Source of the DNA: Piromyces finnis
Lineage: Eukaryota; Neocallimastigomycota; Neocallimastigomycetes; Neocallimastigales; Neocallimastigaceae
NCBI GenBank assembly: GCA_002104945.1
Contig: MCFH01000061.1
Span: forward strand, 1-64,000
Direction of reading: 5' to 3'
Length of the DNA: 64,000 bases
The notes under the pieces were generated by a model. The model was not told where the DNA came from. It was given only the letters and a program-made list of their open reading frames with translations, and made no database searches. The position numbers and the translations under genes were made by a program. This document shows, one piece after another, positions 24,603 to 37,686 of this stretch (its first letter is position 1; every line of letters begins with the position of its first letter).

Positions 24603-25784
24603 TGTCAAGAATAGAAGACGATTAACAAATAAATCAAATATTCAAACAATAACCTAAAAATTAATTTCATATTTCAAAAATTATAAAATAATTAAGAGGA
24701 CACTTTGGAAAAAATTTAATATTGAAAAGGATTAAGGATCCAAAAGATTTAATCTTCAATACATTAACCCTTGAGTAAAAAATACATTATATAAAACCAA
24801 TGGTAACTTCTGAATCTCATGTTCTATTTTCATTTTCTAGGTACGTCAAACTAACTTTGTTAGAAAGTACGAGTCAAGATCTATATCTTCACAAATTTTC
24901 AGCTATTTTAGATCACTAGTTCTAAAGATTTAAAGATTTAATTAATTTCAATTAATATATATTAAAATGAATGATCAATATTAATTTATATAATTAAAGT
25001 CATTATTCAAGTCATCCAACTTTCTATAAATGGTTTAATTTAAAAATTCTTCATTATTATTAAATAAGATTAGATAATAAATATTCTTGATTACAAACCT
25101 AATCAATTATAAAAGTTAATTAATAATTTTTCAAATAATTTTTGATTAATAACCTCAATCATAATCAAACCAAGAAACCTTTTGATCAAAAATCATTAGT
25201 AATAATTATTACTTAATTAATTATGAGAATATATAGTTAGTATCAGCAATTGCTATTCTCGATTTATAATATTAAATATTTACAATTTAATATGATTAAA
25301 ACAATACTTTTTATTTAAAAGTAATTTAAAAGATTAATTTTAGGATATATCATATGAATTCATATTATTAATATCAATATCAATTATTAATATTTTAATT
25401 TAAAAATTATTTAATTCTTATCTTTATTATTAATATCAATGTAATTTTATTAATTTTAAGAAAAAGTATTTAAACAAAGAATTAAAATCATTTTGAAATT
25501 CTTTGAAAAATTATTAATTATTAATTAGTATTTATTATAATATAACTTAATAAATATTATTTTAATTAATAAATAAATTTTATAAATAATTTATATCAAA
25601 TAAAAAAATTTATATTAATTATAAAAAACCATTTAATTTTAAAATTAGTATTGATTAGATTCTTTAATCGTTTTAAAGAAAAAATTTAATAATAAACAAG
25701 TTTAATATTTTATTATTAAATTAAGCTATATTATAATATAGAACATTCTAACTAAGTTGCGTACCACCCCAAGTCTACTTTACA
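24603..25784 (+). mobile_element. Solo LTR-C, mirror copy
   Basis: Partner of 16376-17557. Its TG end is 64 nt upstream of tRNA-Ile copy 5; its CA end is followed by AGTTG (25785-25789). Confidence 0.85.
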
Positions 25785-25789
25785 AGTTG

Positions 25790-26230
25790 TGTCAAGAATA
25801 AAAGACGATTAATAAATAAATTAAACATTCAAATAGACAATTTAAAAATCAATTTTATATTTCAAAAATTATAAAATACTTTTAAAAATAATTAAAAGGT
25901 TACTTTGAAAAATTTTAATAATGAAAAGGGTTAAAACTCATAAAAATTTAGTATATTCAATAAATTAACTCTATAGAGAAAATTACAATACTCGAAAGAA
26001 GGCGTAATTTTTAAATATTGCATCTTTTTTTCATTTATTAAAGACGTCATACCAACCTTGTTGGGAAGCTCTAGTAAAAATTTATATTCTCATAAATTAT
26101 TAACTATTTTAAACCACCTGTCGGTTCAAGAAATATGCTTACTTAAAGATTTATCTAGTTCCTATTAATATATATTAAAGTGATTAATATTAATTTACAT
26201 AATTAAAGTCATTTCAAGTCACCCAACTGA
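25790..26230 (+). mobile_element. LTR-C truncated copy, mirror
   Basis: Partner of 15930-16370. It begins TGTCAAGAATAAAAGACG directly after AGTTG and loses similarity to LTR-C near 26230. Confidence 0.8.
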
Positions 26231-26885
26231 TATGAAATAAACATAAAAACATTATTTAATAATATAATTGAATATTACAATAAATATTATAAACATAGAT
26301 TAATATAATATTAAAATAGTATAAAATATTTTACGCTTAATTAATTAAATATAATGATTTAATTTATTAAATAATTAAAGACAAGTAATATCTTTACAGG
26401 CGAGAATTTTATGTGTCAGATATTAAGTTTTTCTGAATTTTTAAATTTATATAATTGTGAAGTCATAATATATATTTTTTGATTATTTAATAATTAATTA
26501 TTTAAGAATAATTTAATTAAAGTTAAATAAAAATAGATATTTAAATTATAAAATATAAGAATTTTAGTTAAATTCAAATATTTCAAATATTTTAAATATT
26601 CAAAATAATTTTAAAAAGTTTTTATTTAATTAAAATTTGTTTAATAACTTTAGTGTAGTTTTAAAATAAATTTTTTTTTCAATAAGAAATATGTTATAAA
26701 TAGTATTATTAATATTAAGTTAATAAATTTTTTAATACATGAACTGTATTCAATTTGCATTTTACTTTATATTTATATTTTTACGCCTATTATATATTTA
26801 AAATCAAATTATTATTCTTTAATATACAATATTAATTTAGGAATATAAAATAAAAACAAAAAATAAAGTTAAACTAAAAATTATT
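26231..26885. other. A+T-rich stretch, mirror of 15275-15929
   Basis: No gene; contains the old diffuse repeat and the 3' flank of tRNA-Ile copy 6. Confidence 0.6.
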
Positions 26886-26978
26886 TGCTCATGGCGGGGG
26901 TCGAACCCGCGATCTTCGCGTTGCATAAGAGGATCACCCTTATAAGCACGACGCCTTAAACCTCTAGGCTACACGAGC
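26886..26978 (-). tRNA. tRNA-Ile(UAU) copy 6 (mirror of copy 1)
   Basis: Identical gene and intron; partner of 15182-15274. Confidence 0.96.
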
Positions 26979-27044
26979 TGGTCAAAATTTTTTTGCTAAC
27001 AACCAATCTTAAATACAAATTATATAATCCCACGAGGTTAGATG

Positions 27045-28028
27045 TGTGAAGATATTAACTGGATTTAAAACAAATTCAGATAATATCTATAATTAATTAA
27101 ACATAATAATTATAATTAAATAATTTCAATAATTATTTTAAAACACCTTTAAAAATCACCTTTTAAATTTTGATTCAGTGAAAGGGTTATGATTTCAAAA
27201 ATTTAATATCAATACACTATAACCCTTAGCTAAAAATAAACAAACACGAAACAAGGCATAACTCGCCAAAAACGAACGCTACGACTGTAAGTACTACGGC
27301 TATGAAACCAAGTTTATTAGAAAGCTTAGGGAAAAAGCTATATTTTGGTACAATCGCAGTCCTTCTAACTGATCATTTAAAGAAGATCATTCAAAGATTT
27401 TAATAGGTAAATTAGAATCAATATGATATCAAGTATGGATCATAAATATTTCTTATGACTTTACGAAAATTAAAAATTTATCAATAGGAATTTTAATTAT
27501 ATTAATTTAATTAATGATAATGACTATTACTAAAAATAGAACTAAACCATTTAGGTGTAACAGTTAACATCTATAAATTAAATAATTCTAATTATTATAA
27601 ATTAGGTTAACGGATCAAGTGTTTAAATGATTAATCATATGTTTATTTTATTTGTATGTCATGACAAACAAACAAACAAACAATCTTATTATGTTATTAA
27701 TATATTACATGTAATACTTTATTTTTATCAATATAATAATCTGAACAAAGAATATAAAATAGAATGAATTGAATTCGATTTTAATTCTTTGTAAAGATTA
27801 TAGTTATAATCTTAATTATATAGTTATTAAATATATTATCATTTATATTATTATTACTAAATAAATAAAATTTTATAAAAAGTTATTTTAAAAAATAAAT
27901 ATTAATTTTTCATTTGGAAGTTTAAAGTGTGTTATTTTATATTTAAATTTAATTTCTTAAAAAATATTTTTTACTATATAGTTAAAACATTCTGACCTGG
28001 CCGCATAACCAAACCCCAAAACTTAACA
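27045..28028 (+). mobile_element. Solo LTR-B, mirror copy
   Basis: Partner of 14132-15115, with AGATG at 27040-27044 and again at 28029-28033. It contains a (TTTG/CAAA) tetranucleotide run near 27664-27682. Confidence 0.92.
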
Positions 28029-28033
28029 AGATG

Positions 28034-28198
28034 TGTCACGAATACTAGTGAAATCTGCAGTTTCAAGATAACTTGAAATTGTGAAATTACTTATAAAATT
28101 TCAAATAAATTATAAAATTATATTAAGAAATATTTAAAAATTTAGAAAAGGTTAAGATATGACCTTAATCCTTAATAATTTTTATAATAAATAACTTT
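28034..28198 (+). mobile_element. LTR-A 5' segment, mirror copy
   Basis: Begins TGTCACGAATACTAGTGAAA right after AGATG. It is interrupted at 28199 by copia-2 (duplication ACTTT at 28194-28198) and resumes at 33337. Confidence 0.92.
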
Positions 28199-28574
28199 TG
28201 AGAAAATTTATAATATTGTTTTTAATATAAACTTTATTTATTAATATTATTAATAAAAAGGTAATTACAAAGTACATAAATAGTTCATAAATTTATTCTC
28301 TATTTATACTAAGAATTGTGGCGTATTATTTATCATGAGAATATTCTATGACTAAATATATTAATAATACATAATTCTATTCTATTCTACATATTTCTAG
28401 ATTTAAGTTAAATTATTAATGTTTAACATTCTCCCCCTCAAATTTGTTTTTTATGAAAAGTAAAAATTAAATTTGAAGAGATTAAGAAATTGAAAAATTT
28501 AAATAGTTGAATGTAAAATATAAAATATAAGATATTAATAAAATAAAGTTGATTATAAGTTTTTGTAAATTTTG

Positions 28575-31500
28575 TTATTTTTTAAATATAATGTCAGTGA
28601 ACTTTTGCATTTTTGATCCATTAATATTTTTTGTTAAAAAGTCTGCTAACATATTATTTGTGTCAATATATTCTAGTTTAATTTTGTTATTTTTAATATT
28701 GTCTCTATTGAAATGGAATTTTATATTTATGTATTTAAGTTTGGAATTTAATTCACCATTTTCAATTGCTCTTTTACTTGCTAAGTTGTCAATATAAATA
28801 ATTATTGGTTCGTTGAATTTGAATAATTCTTCTAGGATATTTCTAAAGTATAAAATTTTCTTTGTGCATTCTGTAGTGCTGATATATTCGGCTTCAGCAG
28901 TAGAAGTAGCAACAGTTTGTTGTTTATTTGAGCACCAACATATTGGATTATTTTCCATAAGAATTATATATCCTGATGTTGATTTTCCATCCATCTTATC
29001 TCCCCCAAAATCAGCATCAGTGAATGCAATGATTTTTCCATTACCATCATAAGTAATTTTGTAGTCTATAGTGGTTTTAAGATACTTGATAATATTTATA
29101 ACTTTATTGTAGTCGGAAATAGTAGGTTGTTCAGATTTTCGAGAAGCTTTGTGAACAGCAAAAGAAATATCTGGTCTTGTACATCTAGCAATGTAAATAA
29201 GAGAACCAATTAAACTTTTGTAAATGATAGTATCAAATGGTTTAGTGTTTTCAGAATCATTGTCACCAATACATGGTGTTTTTCGAGATCTGCAATTATC
29301 GAGATTATATTGGTCTAAAATATTTTCAATAACGTGCTTTTGTGAAATAGAATAAGAAAAATTATTGTTTTCAACTTTAATACCTAATAGATAATGAATA
29401 GGTTGACAGTTAGAAATTTTAAATTTAGATTTAATTTGTGAGATTATATTTATAAGTTCAAGGTTTGTTCCACAAATAATCATATCATCAACGTAAAGTC
29501 CAATAATACAAGAAATTTGGTTATCAAAAATTTTAAAGAAAATGCAATAGTCTGAAGTGCATTGAGAAAATCCATGATTAATAAGAAAAGTAGAAATGTA
29601 TTCATTCCATTGTCTTCCGCTTTGTTTGAGTCCGTATAGAGCCTTATTCAGTTTCCAAAATCCTTTTCCATAGTTTTTATCACCTTCGGGAATAGTAGTA
29701 TAGATTTCAGTATCTAAATTTGCATGGAGGCAGGTTTGATGTCCAATTGATAAACGTTCCATTTGAATTTTGCGGAAATAGCAAGAAGAAGTTTAATAAT
29801 ATCAAAGTTTAAAGTTGGAGAGTATGTAAATTCAAAATCAATGCCATATTTTTGTATGTAACCTCTAGCTACAATACGTGCTTTATATTTAGTAATGTAA
29901 TTATTTTCATCTGTTTTAATAGTGAAAATCCATTTGGTGGTTACTACATTTTTACCTTTGGGAAGATTTTTAACGAATGTCATAGTTTTATTTCTGTAAA
30001 GATTGTTTAGTTCATCATAAATAGCTTTAATCCATTTGTCACTATTATTATTTGATAATGCATCTTGATAGGTTATAGGAATTGATGTATGTATTGAAGA
30101 AATAGAATCAATTTTAGGATAAGAATAAGAATTGAGTCTTTTGAGTTTTGGGTTAATAAGTGGACTGGTAGGTCTTTTAGGGATTTTATGATTTGTATCG
30201 TTAAAAAATGTGGAAAATTTGTCATAAAAATTAGTTGGATTATTTGGAAAATTATTAATGTTATTATTTTCTATAATAGGAGTCGAACTATTAAAATTAT
30301 TATTATATGAAGAAAAATTATTTGTATTAAGAAATTCATCATGAATTTCGAGATCATTATTTGTAGGAGTTGGAAAAATTTGACTATTATAATTAATGTT
30401 GATATTAGTAGGTGTGTCTGTATCATTATAATTTTTATTTGGTGTGGTAAAATTATTATTTGACGAGAAATTTCTTGAAATGTTTTTTGAAATTTCAAGA
30501 TCATAATTATTTTCAGAATTTGAAATTTTATTATTAAAATTTTGATTATTTAAAGTTTTCATTATTAGAATTGGAGAAAATTTTTGATGTTTCACCAGAA
30601 AAATTTGTTGTAGTACCTGAAAATTCTTTTAAATTATCTGAAGAGTTAGGTGAATTATTTGTGATTGGGATATAATTAAAAATTTCTGAATTGGTACTGT
30701 TGGCGGAATTGAACTCTGGAGGGTCGAACTTAGTAGAATTGTCCTTAACCATTGGGACATAAGAATTAAAATCGTATGGATCTTTAATTGTTGATTCGGA
30801 GTCAGCAGAGTAGTTAGCAGGAGTATCTTCGTGGAAGTAGGCTTCTCTAACCAGATGAATAGTTTGTTTATTATAGTCCATTATTATATATGAATTCGCA
30901 TTTGTATTAAATCCTAAAAATATGCCTTTAGCAGTGTTTGGTGATAACTTGTTTTTATTTTGATTAAAAATTTTGTATTCGCAAATGCATCCAAAGACTT
31001 TGATATGGTTAATATTAGCTTTTTTACTATTATAAATTTCATATGGAATATGATTTGAAATGCCTTGATGAGGAACTAAATTATAAATATAATTAGAATA
31101 TTGTACTGCAAAATTCCAAAAATTAATACTAAGTTTGCTCCAATATAATAAAGTTTTGGTTGAACCTTTCTGCAATACCGTTATTTTCTGGGTTGTAAGG
31201 AGGAGAAAATAATTTAATAATTCCATATTTTTTGCAGAATTTAATAACCTTTTTGTTAGTGTATTCTTTACCATTATCACTTTTAAAATATTTGACTTTG
31301 TGATTATTTGACTGGTTATTAATAAGAGTTAAAAATTCAATAATTATTTTGGGAGCTTCAGCTTTAGAAGAAAGTAGATATATCCAGGAATGTCTTGAAA
31401 AATCATCAATGAAAGTAAGAATATATTTCTTTTTATTAACAGATTCAGTAAGTGGACCAATAATATCTGAATGGATAACTTCATTGATTTCGGAAGCTTT

Positions 31501-32496
31501 AGGTGTAATTTTATTATGAGGCTTTCTTTTTAATTTGCTGGCTTTGCATTCATTACAAAAATTTTGGGAAATATTGTGTTCAATTAAATATTTTTTAAGA
31601 TCTTTATTATAGTAATGAGCAAGTCGATTGTGCCATAGTGTTTCATTAAAATTTGAATTATTGATATTGAATATACGCTTATTATTGTATTCTTTGTTTT
31701 TAGTATGAATAAGAAAGCTATTATCATTGTTTGAGAAAGTTTTATAAATGTTCTTGTTATCTTGAGATTTAATTATGATACAGGGTTTATTATTTTCTTG
31801 ACTTATAGTACTTTTGAATCCAGAGTTACTAAGTTTAATGCCGCTAATTAAGTTTTTGTTTAATTGTTTGGAATAGTATACGTTGACTAATTTTATTGGA
31901 TAGTTATTTATATATCCTTCATATGTGCCAAATCCATCAAAGTAGCATACTGTATTGTTAGCACAATTCATTTTAATTTTCTTATGGCAAAAATTCTTAA
32001 GAATATTTTTATTATTTGTAACATGTTCCGAAGCACCTGTATCGTATATCCAGCATGTATGATATTTATTTATATTTTTATTTAAATCATTGTTTATTTG
32101 AATGGAATTTATATTGTGTTTTTCTAGTATTAGTCTAAGCTCATCTAGTGTAGAATTATCATTGTAATTATTAATATTTTGCTTGTTACTATCGTATGAG
32201 ATATTGTTTACTTTTCCATTAAACTTATTATATTGACTATTGTGGTATGATTTATGGCTTGGCCTTCTTATATTGTGGCTTGATCTTCTATTATTATTAT
32301 TTTTTGAATTATAGTAGCAATTTTCAGTGTTGTGATTATTCTTTTTGCAAATATCACAGTATTTATTTTGTTTAAAATTCTTTCTAAAATTATTATTTTT
32401 ATTTTTATAGAAAATTTTATCAAGGTAATCGATATCCATTTTATCTTCAGTGTTTATAAATATTTTTGGAGGTGTTATTTCATCGGCATGGTTCAT
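28575..32496 (-). pseudogene. pol: copia-2 Pol, mirror copy, frame-broken
   Basis: Same domains, same frame changes and same predicted partial proteins as 9664-13585. Open segments are 31129-32496 (zinc knuckle, protease, integrase), 30546-31280, 29714-30595 (linker, first RT block) and 28575-29762 (RT with YVDD, RNase H). That every break is shared means the breaks precede the duplication, have been homogenised by gene conversion, or both arms come from the same reads. Confidence 0.92.
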
Positions 32497-33077
32497 AGTT
32501 TTAATTCTTTCTTTATAGAGTTGAATAATTCTGATGATGTATTATAAGTATTTGATAGAATTATAATATTTCTAATATTGCTGGGTAATGAATTATACGT
32601 GTACCGCATTTTTTCTGCTTCGGTAAGTTGTGAATTATTTGATTCCATTAATCTAAAAAGTTCCATCATGTTGCTCAGAGTTTTAATAATTTCTTTTTCA
32701 TTTCTTGCCTTCATATTATTAATATTATTAATCTTGTTTAACCAGGCTTCAAGGTTTACATCATCGTCTTGTTTAAACAGTTCAGTTAACTTGCTCATGA
32801 CTTCATAAGCTGTATTAAGTCCTCTTAGGTAGCTATGAATGTTATCATCTATGGGAGTATAGATGATCCCATAGATGATACCGAGAGCTTTGGCATTTTC
32901 AATTCTTGCATTATTTAAAACATCCGGAGTAGTATTATTTTTCTTTAAATCATTAATGACGTCAGATTCAATGTATTGACTAAGTTGGAATGTAGTCAAA
33001 GTGTTCTTGGTATGGTTGTACCAGGCATTAAAGTTGGATCCATTGAGAGAAGGGCCTTTGAATAAATTGTAGTCCAT
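32493..33077 (-). CDS. gag: copia-2 Gag N-terminal part, mirror copy
   Basis: Identical 194-residue product to 9083-9667, with the same ATGA overlap with the next frame. Confidence 0.85.
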   Translation of the reverse strand: MDYNLFKGPSLNGSNFNAWYNHTKNTLTTFQLSQYIESDVINDLKKNNTTPDVLNNARIENAKALGIIYGIIYTPIDDNIHSYLRGLNTAYEVMSKLTELFKQDDDVNLEAWLNKINNINNMKARNEKEIIKTLSNMMELFRLMESNNSQLTEAEKMRYTYNSLPSNIRNIIILSNTYNTSSELFNSIKKELKL

Positions 33078-33336
33078 GATAATAAGAAAGTTGTGAGACT
33101 CTTAATCTGAGAAAATTTATAATATTGTTTTTAATATAAACTTTATTTATTAATATTATTAATAAAAAGTAATTACAAAGTACATAAATAGTTCATAAAT
33201 TTATTCTCTATTTATACTAAGAATTGTGGCGTATTATTTATCATGAGAATATTCTATGACTAAATATATTAATAATACATAATTCTATTCTATTCTACAT
33301 ATTTCTAGATTTAAGTTAAATTATTAATGTTTAATA

Positions 33337-33850
33337 ACTTTAACCCTTATCGTCAAAATTGGATAAGGAAAAACATGCGTATCTCCTCAATGAATAGCGA
33401 TTTTGGATAATTGTATTTTTGGTAATTGTACGTTCGTTAGAAAGCCACGCTTGAGAACTACAACATATGTTAATGCGAGCATGTTATCTCTGCTGGTTCG
33501 TGAGATATTAAGGTTTAAAGATAATTATGAATAAATGATTAATGAAAATTCAGAGAATGGTCACCCCTAATGTATTAATCATAAATCATTCTGTAAAACT
33601 AAATTATCTTTTCCCATTGATTAAAGCAAATTAAATTAAATTAAATTACATTGTAATAATTCTCCAGAAGATAATAACTTTATTTTATAACAATTATTTC
33701 AATAAGACAAATTATAATCTTTGAATTAAAAGATTAATAACTATTATAATGATATTTGATGAATTATATTATTATTAATATAGTTAATATTATTAATAAT
33801 ATTTTATTAATATATTATTTAAATAAAATAAAGAAATTATTTTAACCACA
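33337..33850 (+). mobile_element. LTR-A outer segment, mirror copy
   Basis: Partner of 8317-8822. It follows LTR-A up to ACCACAATACATAAT (about 33845-33859), where copia-1 coding sequence takes over. Confidence 0.85.
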
Positions 33851-34921
33851 ATACATAATGTAAGAGAGATATTTTGTCTAGAGGATAAACCAGCAAATAT
33901 CTCATTATCAAATAATATAAAATCGAATTTACATGGTACATCATTCTTTAAATTTGATTTTAATTTCAGTAAATATATGAAGATAAACGATAGATTTTTT
34001 ATTCAAAACAATAATAAAATAAACAAAATTTTTAACAAATCGGACGATGATAATAATCATAAAGCCCAAGTTCCAGAGGAACCAAATAAAGATAATAATA
34101 GCGTAAGAACAAAAGAAAAGGAAGATAATAATCTCAAAGAAAAAGAAAAAGTTGAAGAAAATGAGTCAATAGCTTCAGATGATGAAAACTTCTATTCAGC
34201 TGACGAAAATGAAGATGAATTTAACATTGAAAATGGTGAAAAAAGTTTTAATAATAAAAATTTGCAAGATTTTTAATCAAAAATTGAAAATGAAAATAAT
34301 AATAATTTAGGTTCAGAAATTAATCAAAATAATAATAATAATTTAAGTTCTCAAGAAAACGAAAATAATAATAATTTAGGTTCAAATAATTTTTCTAACA
34401 ATACTAATATATTTTCTAATTCAAATACTAAAGACACAAATTATAATAATTTAAGTTCCAATAACTCAGAAAAATCAAACTCTATTAAATATGATAATTC
34501 AAGAGATAATAACAACATGGATATTGATTTTAATTCAGATAATAAAAATATTAACAATGAATATACAAATAATATACGTGAAAATGTAAACAATAATATA
34601 TTAAATGAATCAAATTACATCCCTAATTCAAATTCTAATATTAATCAATCATCTACTAATAAATACGTACAAAGTCCAAATAATAATTACAAATATACTA
34701 AAAGTCCAAACTCTACATCAAACCTTAGATTTTCCGCAAGAAGAAGTTACAAAACCTTAATTATTGATAATAATAATAATTTCAATAAATCACAGGATTA
34801 CACCAGATTAAGGAATATCATTGCAAAAAACAGATTTTATTATCCTAATAAAACCTCTTTTAATAGTCACTCCATTTCTAATTTGAAGAAAAAATTAAAT
34901 AATAATACACACAAAATCTAG
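33848..34921 (+). pseudogene. copia-1 integrase C-terminus and Asn-rich linker, mirror copy
   Basis: Partner of 7238-8316. One frame with an internal TAA at 34274-34276, ending at TAG 34919-34921. Confidence 0.75.
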
Positions 34922-36506
34922 ATATAAAACAAAATTTAAAAAACCTTCTTTTAACTCTAAACATATTTTTAATATTGTTACAAATGTCCCATTTACATAT
35001 AACGAAGCTGTCAATTGTATATACCAAAACGAATGGAAAACTGCTATAAATGAAGAATTATCCAATCTCTACAATAATAAAATTTTTACTTTTGTTAAAT
35101 ATGTCCCCAAAAATAAAAATTTAATTTCTACAAGATGGGTCTTCACCAATAAAAGAGGTCCGAACAATACTATTATTAAAAGAAAGGCCCGGGTCGTTGC
35201 TAGAGGGTTCAAACAGAAAAAAGGTATTGATTTCGATCTTACTTACTCCCCTACTCTCAATATTGATGGTCTTAAATTAATTATTGCGTTAGCCTCTAAA
35301 CTCAATTGGAACATGCTGCAACTTGATATTAAAGCCGCGTATCTCAATGCGGAATTGGACAAAGATATTTATACAACAATTCCTCCTGGAGATCCTAACT
35401 TTAGGCGGGGATATTGGAAGTTGAACAAAGCCCTTTACGGACTAAAGCAATCCGGTAGGCAATGGAATATAACTATCACAAAATTTTTAACCAAGAATAA
35501 TTACGAACAATTAATTTCTGAAAAATGTATCTTTAAAAAGGAACACAAAGGAAAATTAGTAGGGATTATAGGTCTTTACGTAGATGATATGGTAATTACA
35601 GGAGATAATAAAGAAATAGAAAGTATTGTAAAAACTATAAAACATAATTTCAAAGTATCTAAAGCCGAACCTATTAATTATATTCTCGGTATAAAAGTTG
35701 AAAGGGATAAAAACACATATACTATTTCTCAAACAGGTTTTATTGAAAAATTATTAGAAACATTTAATATACGTTACACAAGAAAAACTAATACTCCATG
35801 TGTAGGTGACAACATCAAAGGTGAAAATGATACACCATTTAGTGTAACAACATATAAGAGTGCTATTGGTTCGTTAATATATTTGGCAAAATGTACCAGA
35901 CCTGATATAGCATTTGCAGTAGGTAAAGCAACTAGAAAATCCGAAAACCCCACTATATCTGACTGGATAAAAGTTACACACATATTAAAATATTTAAACA
36001 CCACAAAGAACTTTAAAATTAATTATGAAGGAAAAGGAGAAATAATTTCTTATTGTGATGCAGATTTTGCTGGAGACATAAAAGATAGAAAATCCACTTC
36101 AGGAAATATTATACTAATGGGTAATAGTCCAATATGCTGGAACAGTAAGAAGCAAACGATAGTAGCCACATCAACTGCCGAAGCGGAATACATAAGTACT
36201 TCAGAATGTGTCAAAAAGGTATTATGGATAAAAAACATATTAGAAGAATTATTTAACTTTAATAAACCAATTACTATTTACACTGATAATATAGCAAGTA
36301 AAACAAATATAGAAAACGATGAAATAAATCCAAAATTAAAACACATTGCTATTAAATATTTTTTCAATAAAGATAACATTGATAAAGGAAAGGTAAAATT
36401 AAATTATATAGATACTAAAAATATGTTAGCTGATGTATTAACTAAAGTAACCAATGGTCCGAAAATGTCAAACTTTACAAACAAAATTTTTCTAATGAAA
36501 AATTAG
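34899..36506 (+). pseudogene. pol: copia-1 RT / RNase H, mirror copy
   Basis: Partner of 5653-7260. Open from 34899, with the first ATG at 35313 in the middle of the RT, so that ATG is not a true start. YVDD is near 35580. Confidence 0.9.
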
Positions 36507-36829
36507 TTTGAGGGAGGAATGTTAACATAATACAAAATCATGTAATACATTATAATTTATAATGTAATAATATGTATTTGAAATAATATAATAGAATAAT
36601 GTAGCATAATAACGTAATATATTTGTTATATGTATGATATAAATGTAATGAAAATTTTTATTTAATAAATAGAAGACTTTATAATAAAATATATAAATAA
36701 ACATATACATTTGTGTAATAACTCTCGAGTACCGTAAAACTAGCTGGTTAATAATTATTTATATTAAATTATAAAATTTTAATTTATTAAATTGATTAAT
36801 AATTTGTTATTTATGACTTTTTATTGTAT

Positions 36830-37686
36830 TCTAGTCTAGTTGTTGTATCTTCAGGAAAAGACTAGAAGAAAAACCCGAAGAATTATTTGTTGAATTAAAT
36901 AATTAAAAAACCAAATTGATTTTGGAAAAATATTATTTAATTTATTTTTAGTATTAGTGACTTAATTTGTATATATTAAAAATTAATCTACATATTTCTT
37001 TTACTGGATATTTCTATTTATTATATTTTTTAATTGAACATTATTGAATGAATTAAGTAAATTTCCATATTCTTTAAGGTTTATTTAATTTAATTATAAA
37101 ATAGAATTATAATAAATAATAAATTTAATATAAATTTATACTTAATAATACTTAAGAAAAATAGAATTTATTTCTATATTTCTTACACACAAAAGTTGTA
37201 AGAAATATTTGTGGTCATAAGTTTGCCCACAATTATTTCAATTGAAACCATATATTCTGGTTAACATTTATTGGCCGGAATTATATATAACCATATATTA
37301 ATGGTTAATTAAATAGGAAGTTTATTTGCCTTACCCAGTCAAGTGGTAAAGGAAATAAACTAGAATAGTTAAATAGAATAGTGTAAACAAACGCTAAATA
37401 CTTTAGCGTTAGTATTAAAGTAAATTAATAACTATAATAATAATTAATGTATGATAATTATAACTAATAAATAAAAGATATAATTAAAGAATAATTATTT
37501 AAGTAAATTTATTTCATAATAACATCTATTTTGTTTATATTTATTTTTGTGTAATGATATTTATTTTAGTTCTTTTATTATTTTTTATAAAACTTTATTT
37601 AGTTATTAACTCGTTAGAGAGGTAATAACTAATTTAATTAACTAATTATATAACTTATTAACTAATTTTATAATAAACCTTTTACA
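36830..37686 (+). mobile_element. LTR-H, mirror copy (start approximate)
   Basis: Partner of 4473-5329, ending CCTTTTACA. It is followed by A and TGGTACAGGATT, which could be a tRNA-type primer site; this is not established. Confidence 0.55.

Larger units (their letters stand above)
28199..33336 (-). mobile_element. copia-2, mirror copy
   Basis: Partner of 8823-13961, one base shorter because of a T-run difference in the 5' LTR (33108-33336). The 3' LTR is 28199-28428 and the primer-binding site 33094-33107. The target duplication is ACTTT (28194-28198 and 33337-33341). Confidence 0.95.
33848..36727 (+). mobile_element. copia-1: 5'-truncated Ty1/copia element, mirror copy
   Basis: From the post-integrase region (33848) through linker, RT, RNase H and polypurine tract (about 36507-36519) to a 3' LTR starting TGTTAAC at 36520. 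No 5' LTR, gag, protease or integrase core. The end near 36727 is approximate. It is related to copia-2 but clearly a different family by protein sequence. Confidence 0.85.
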
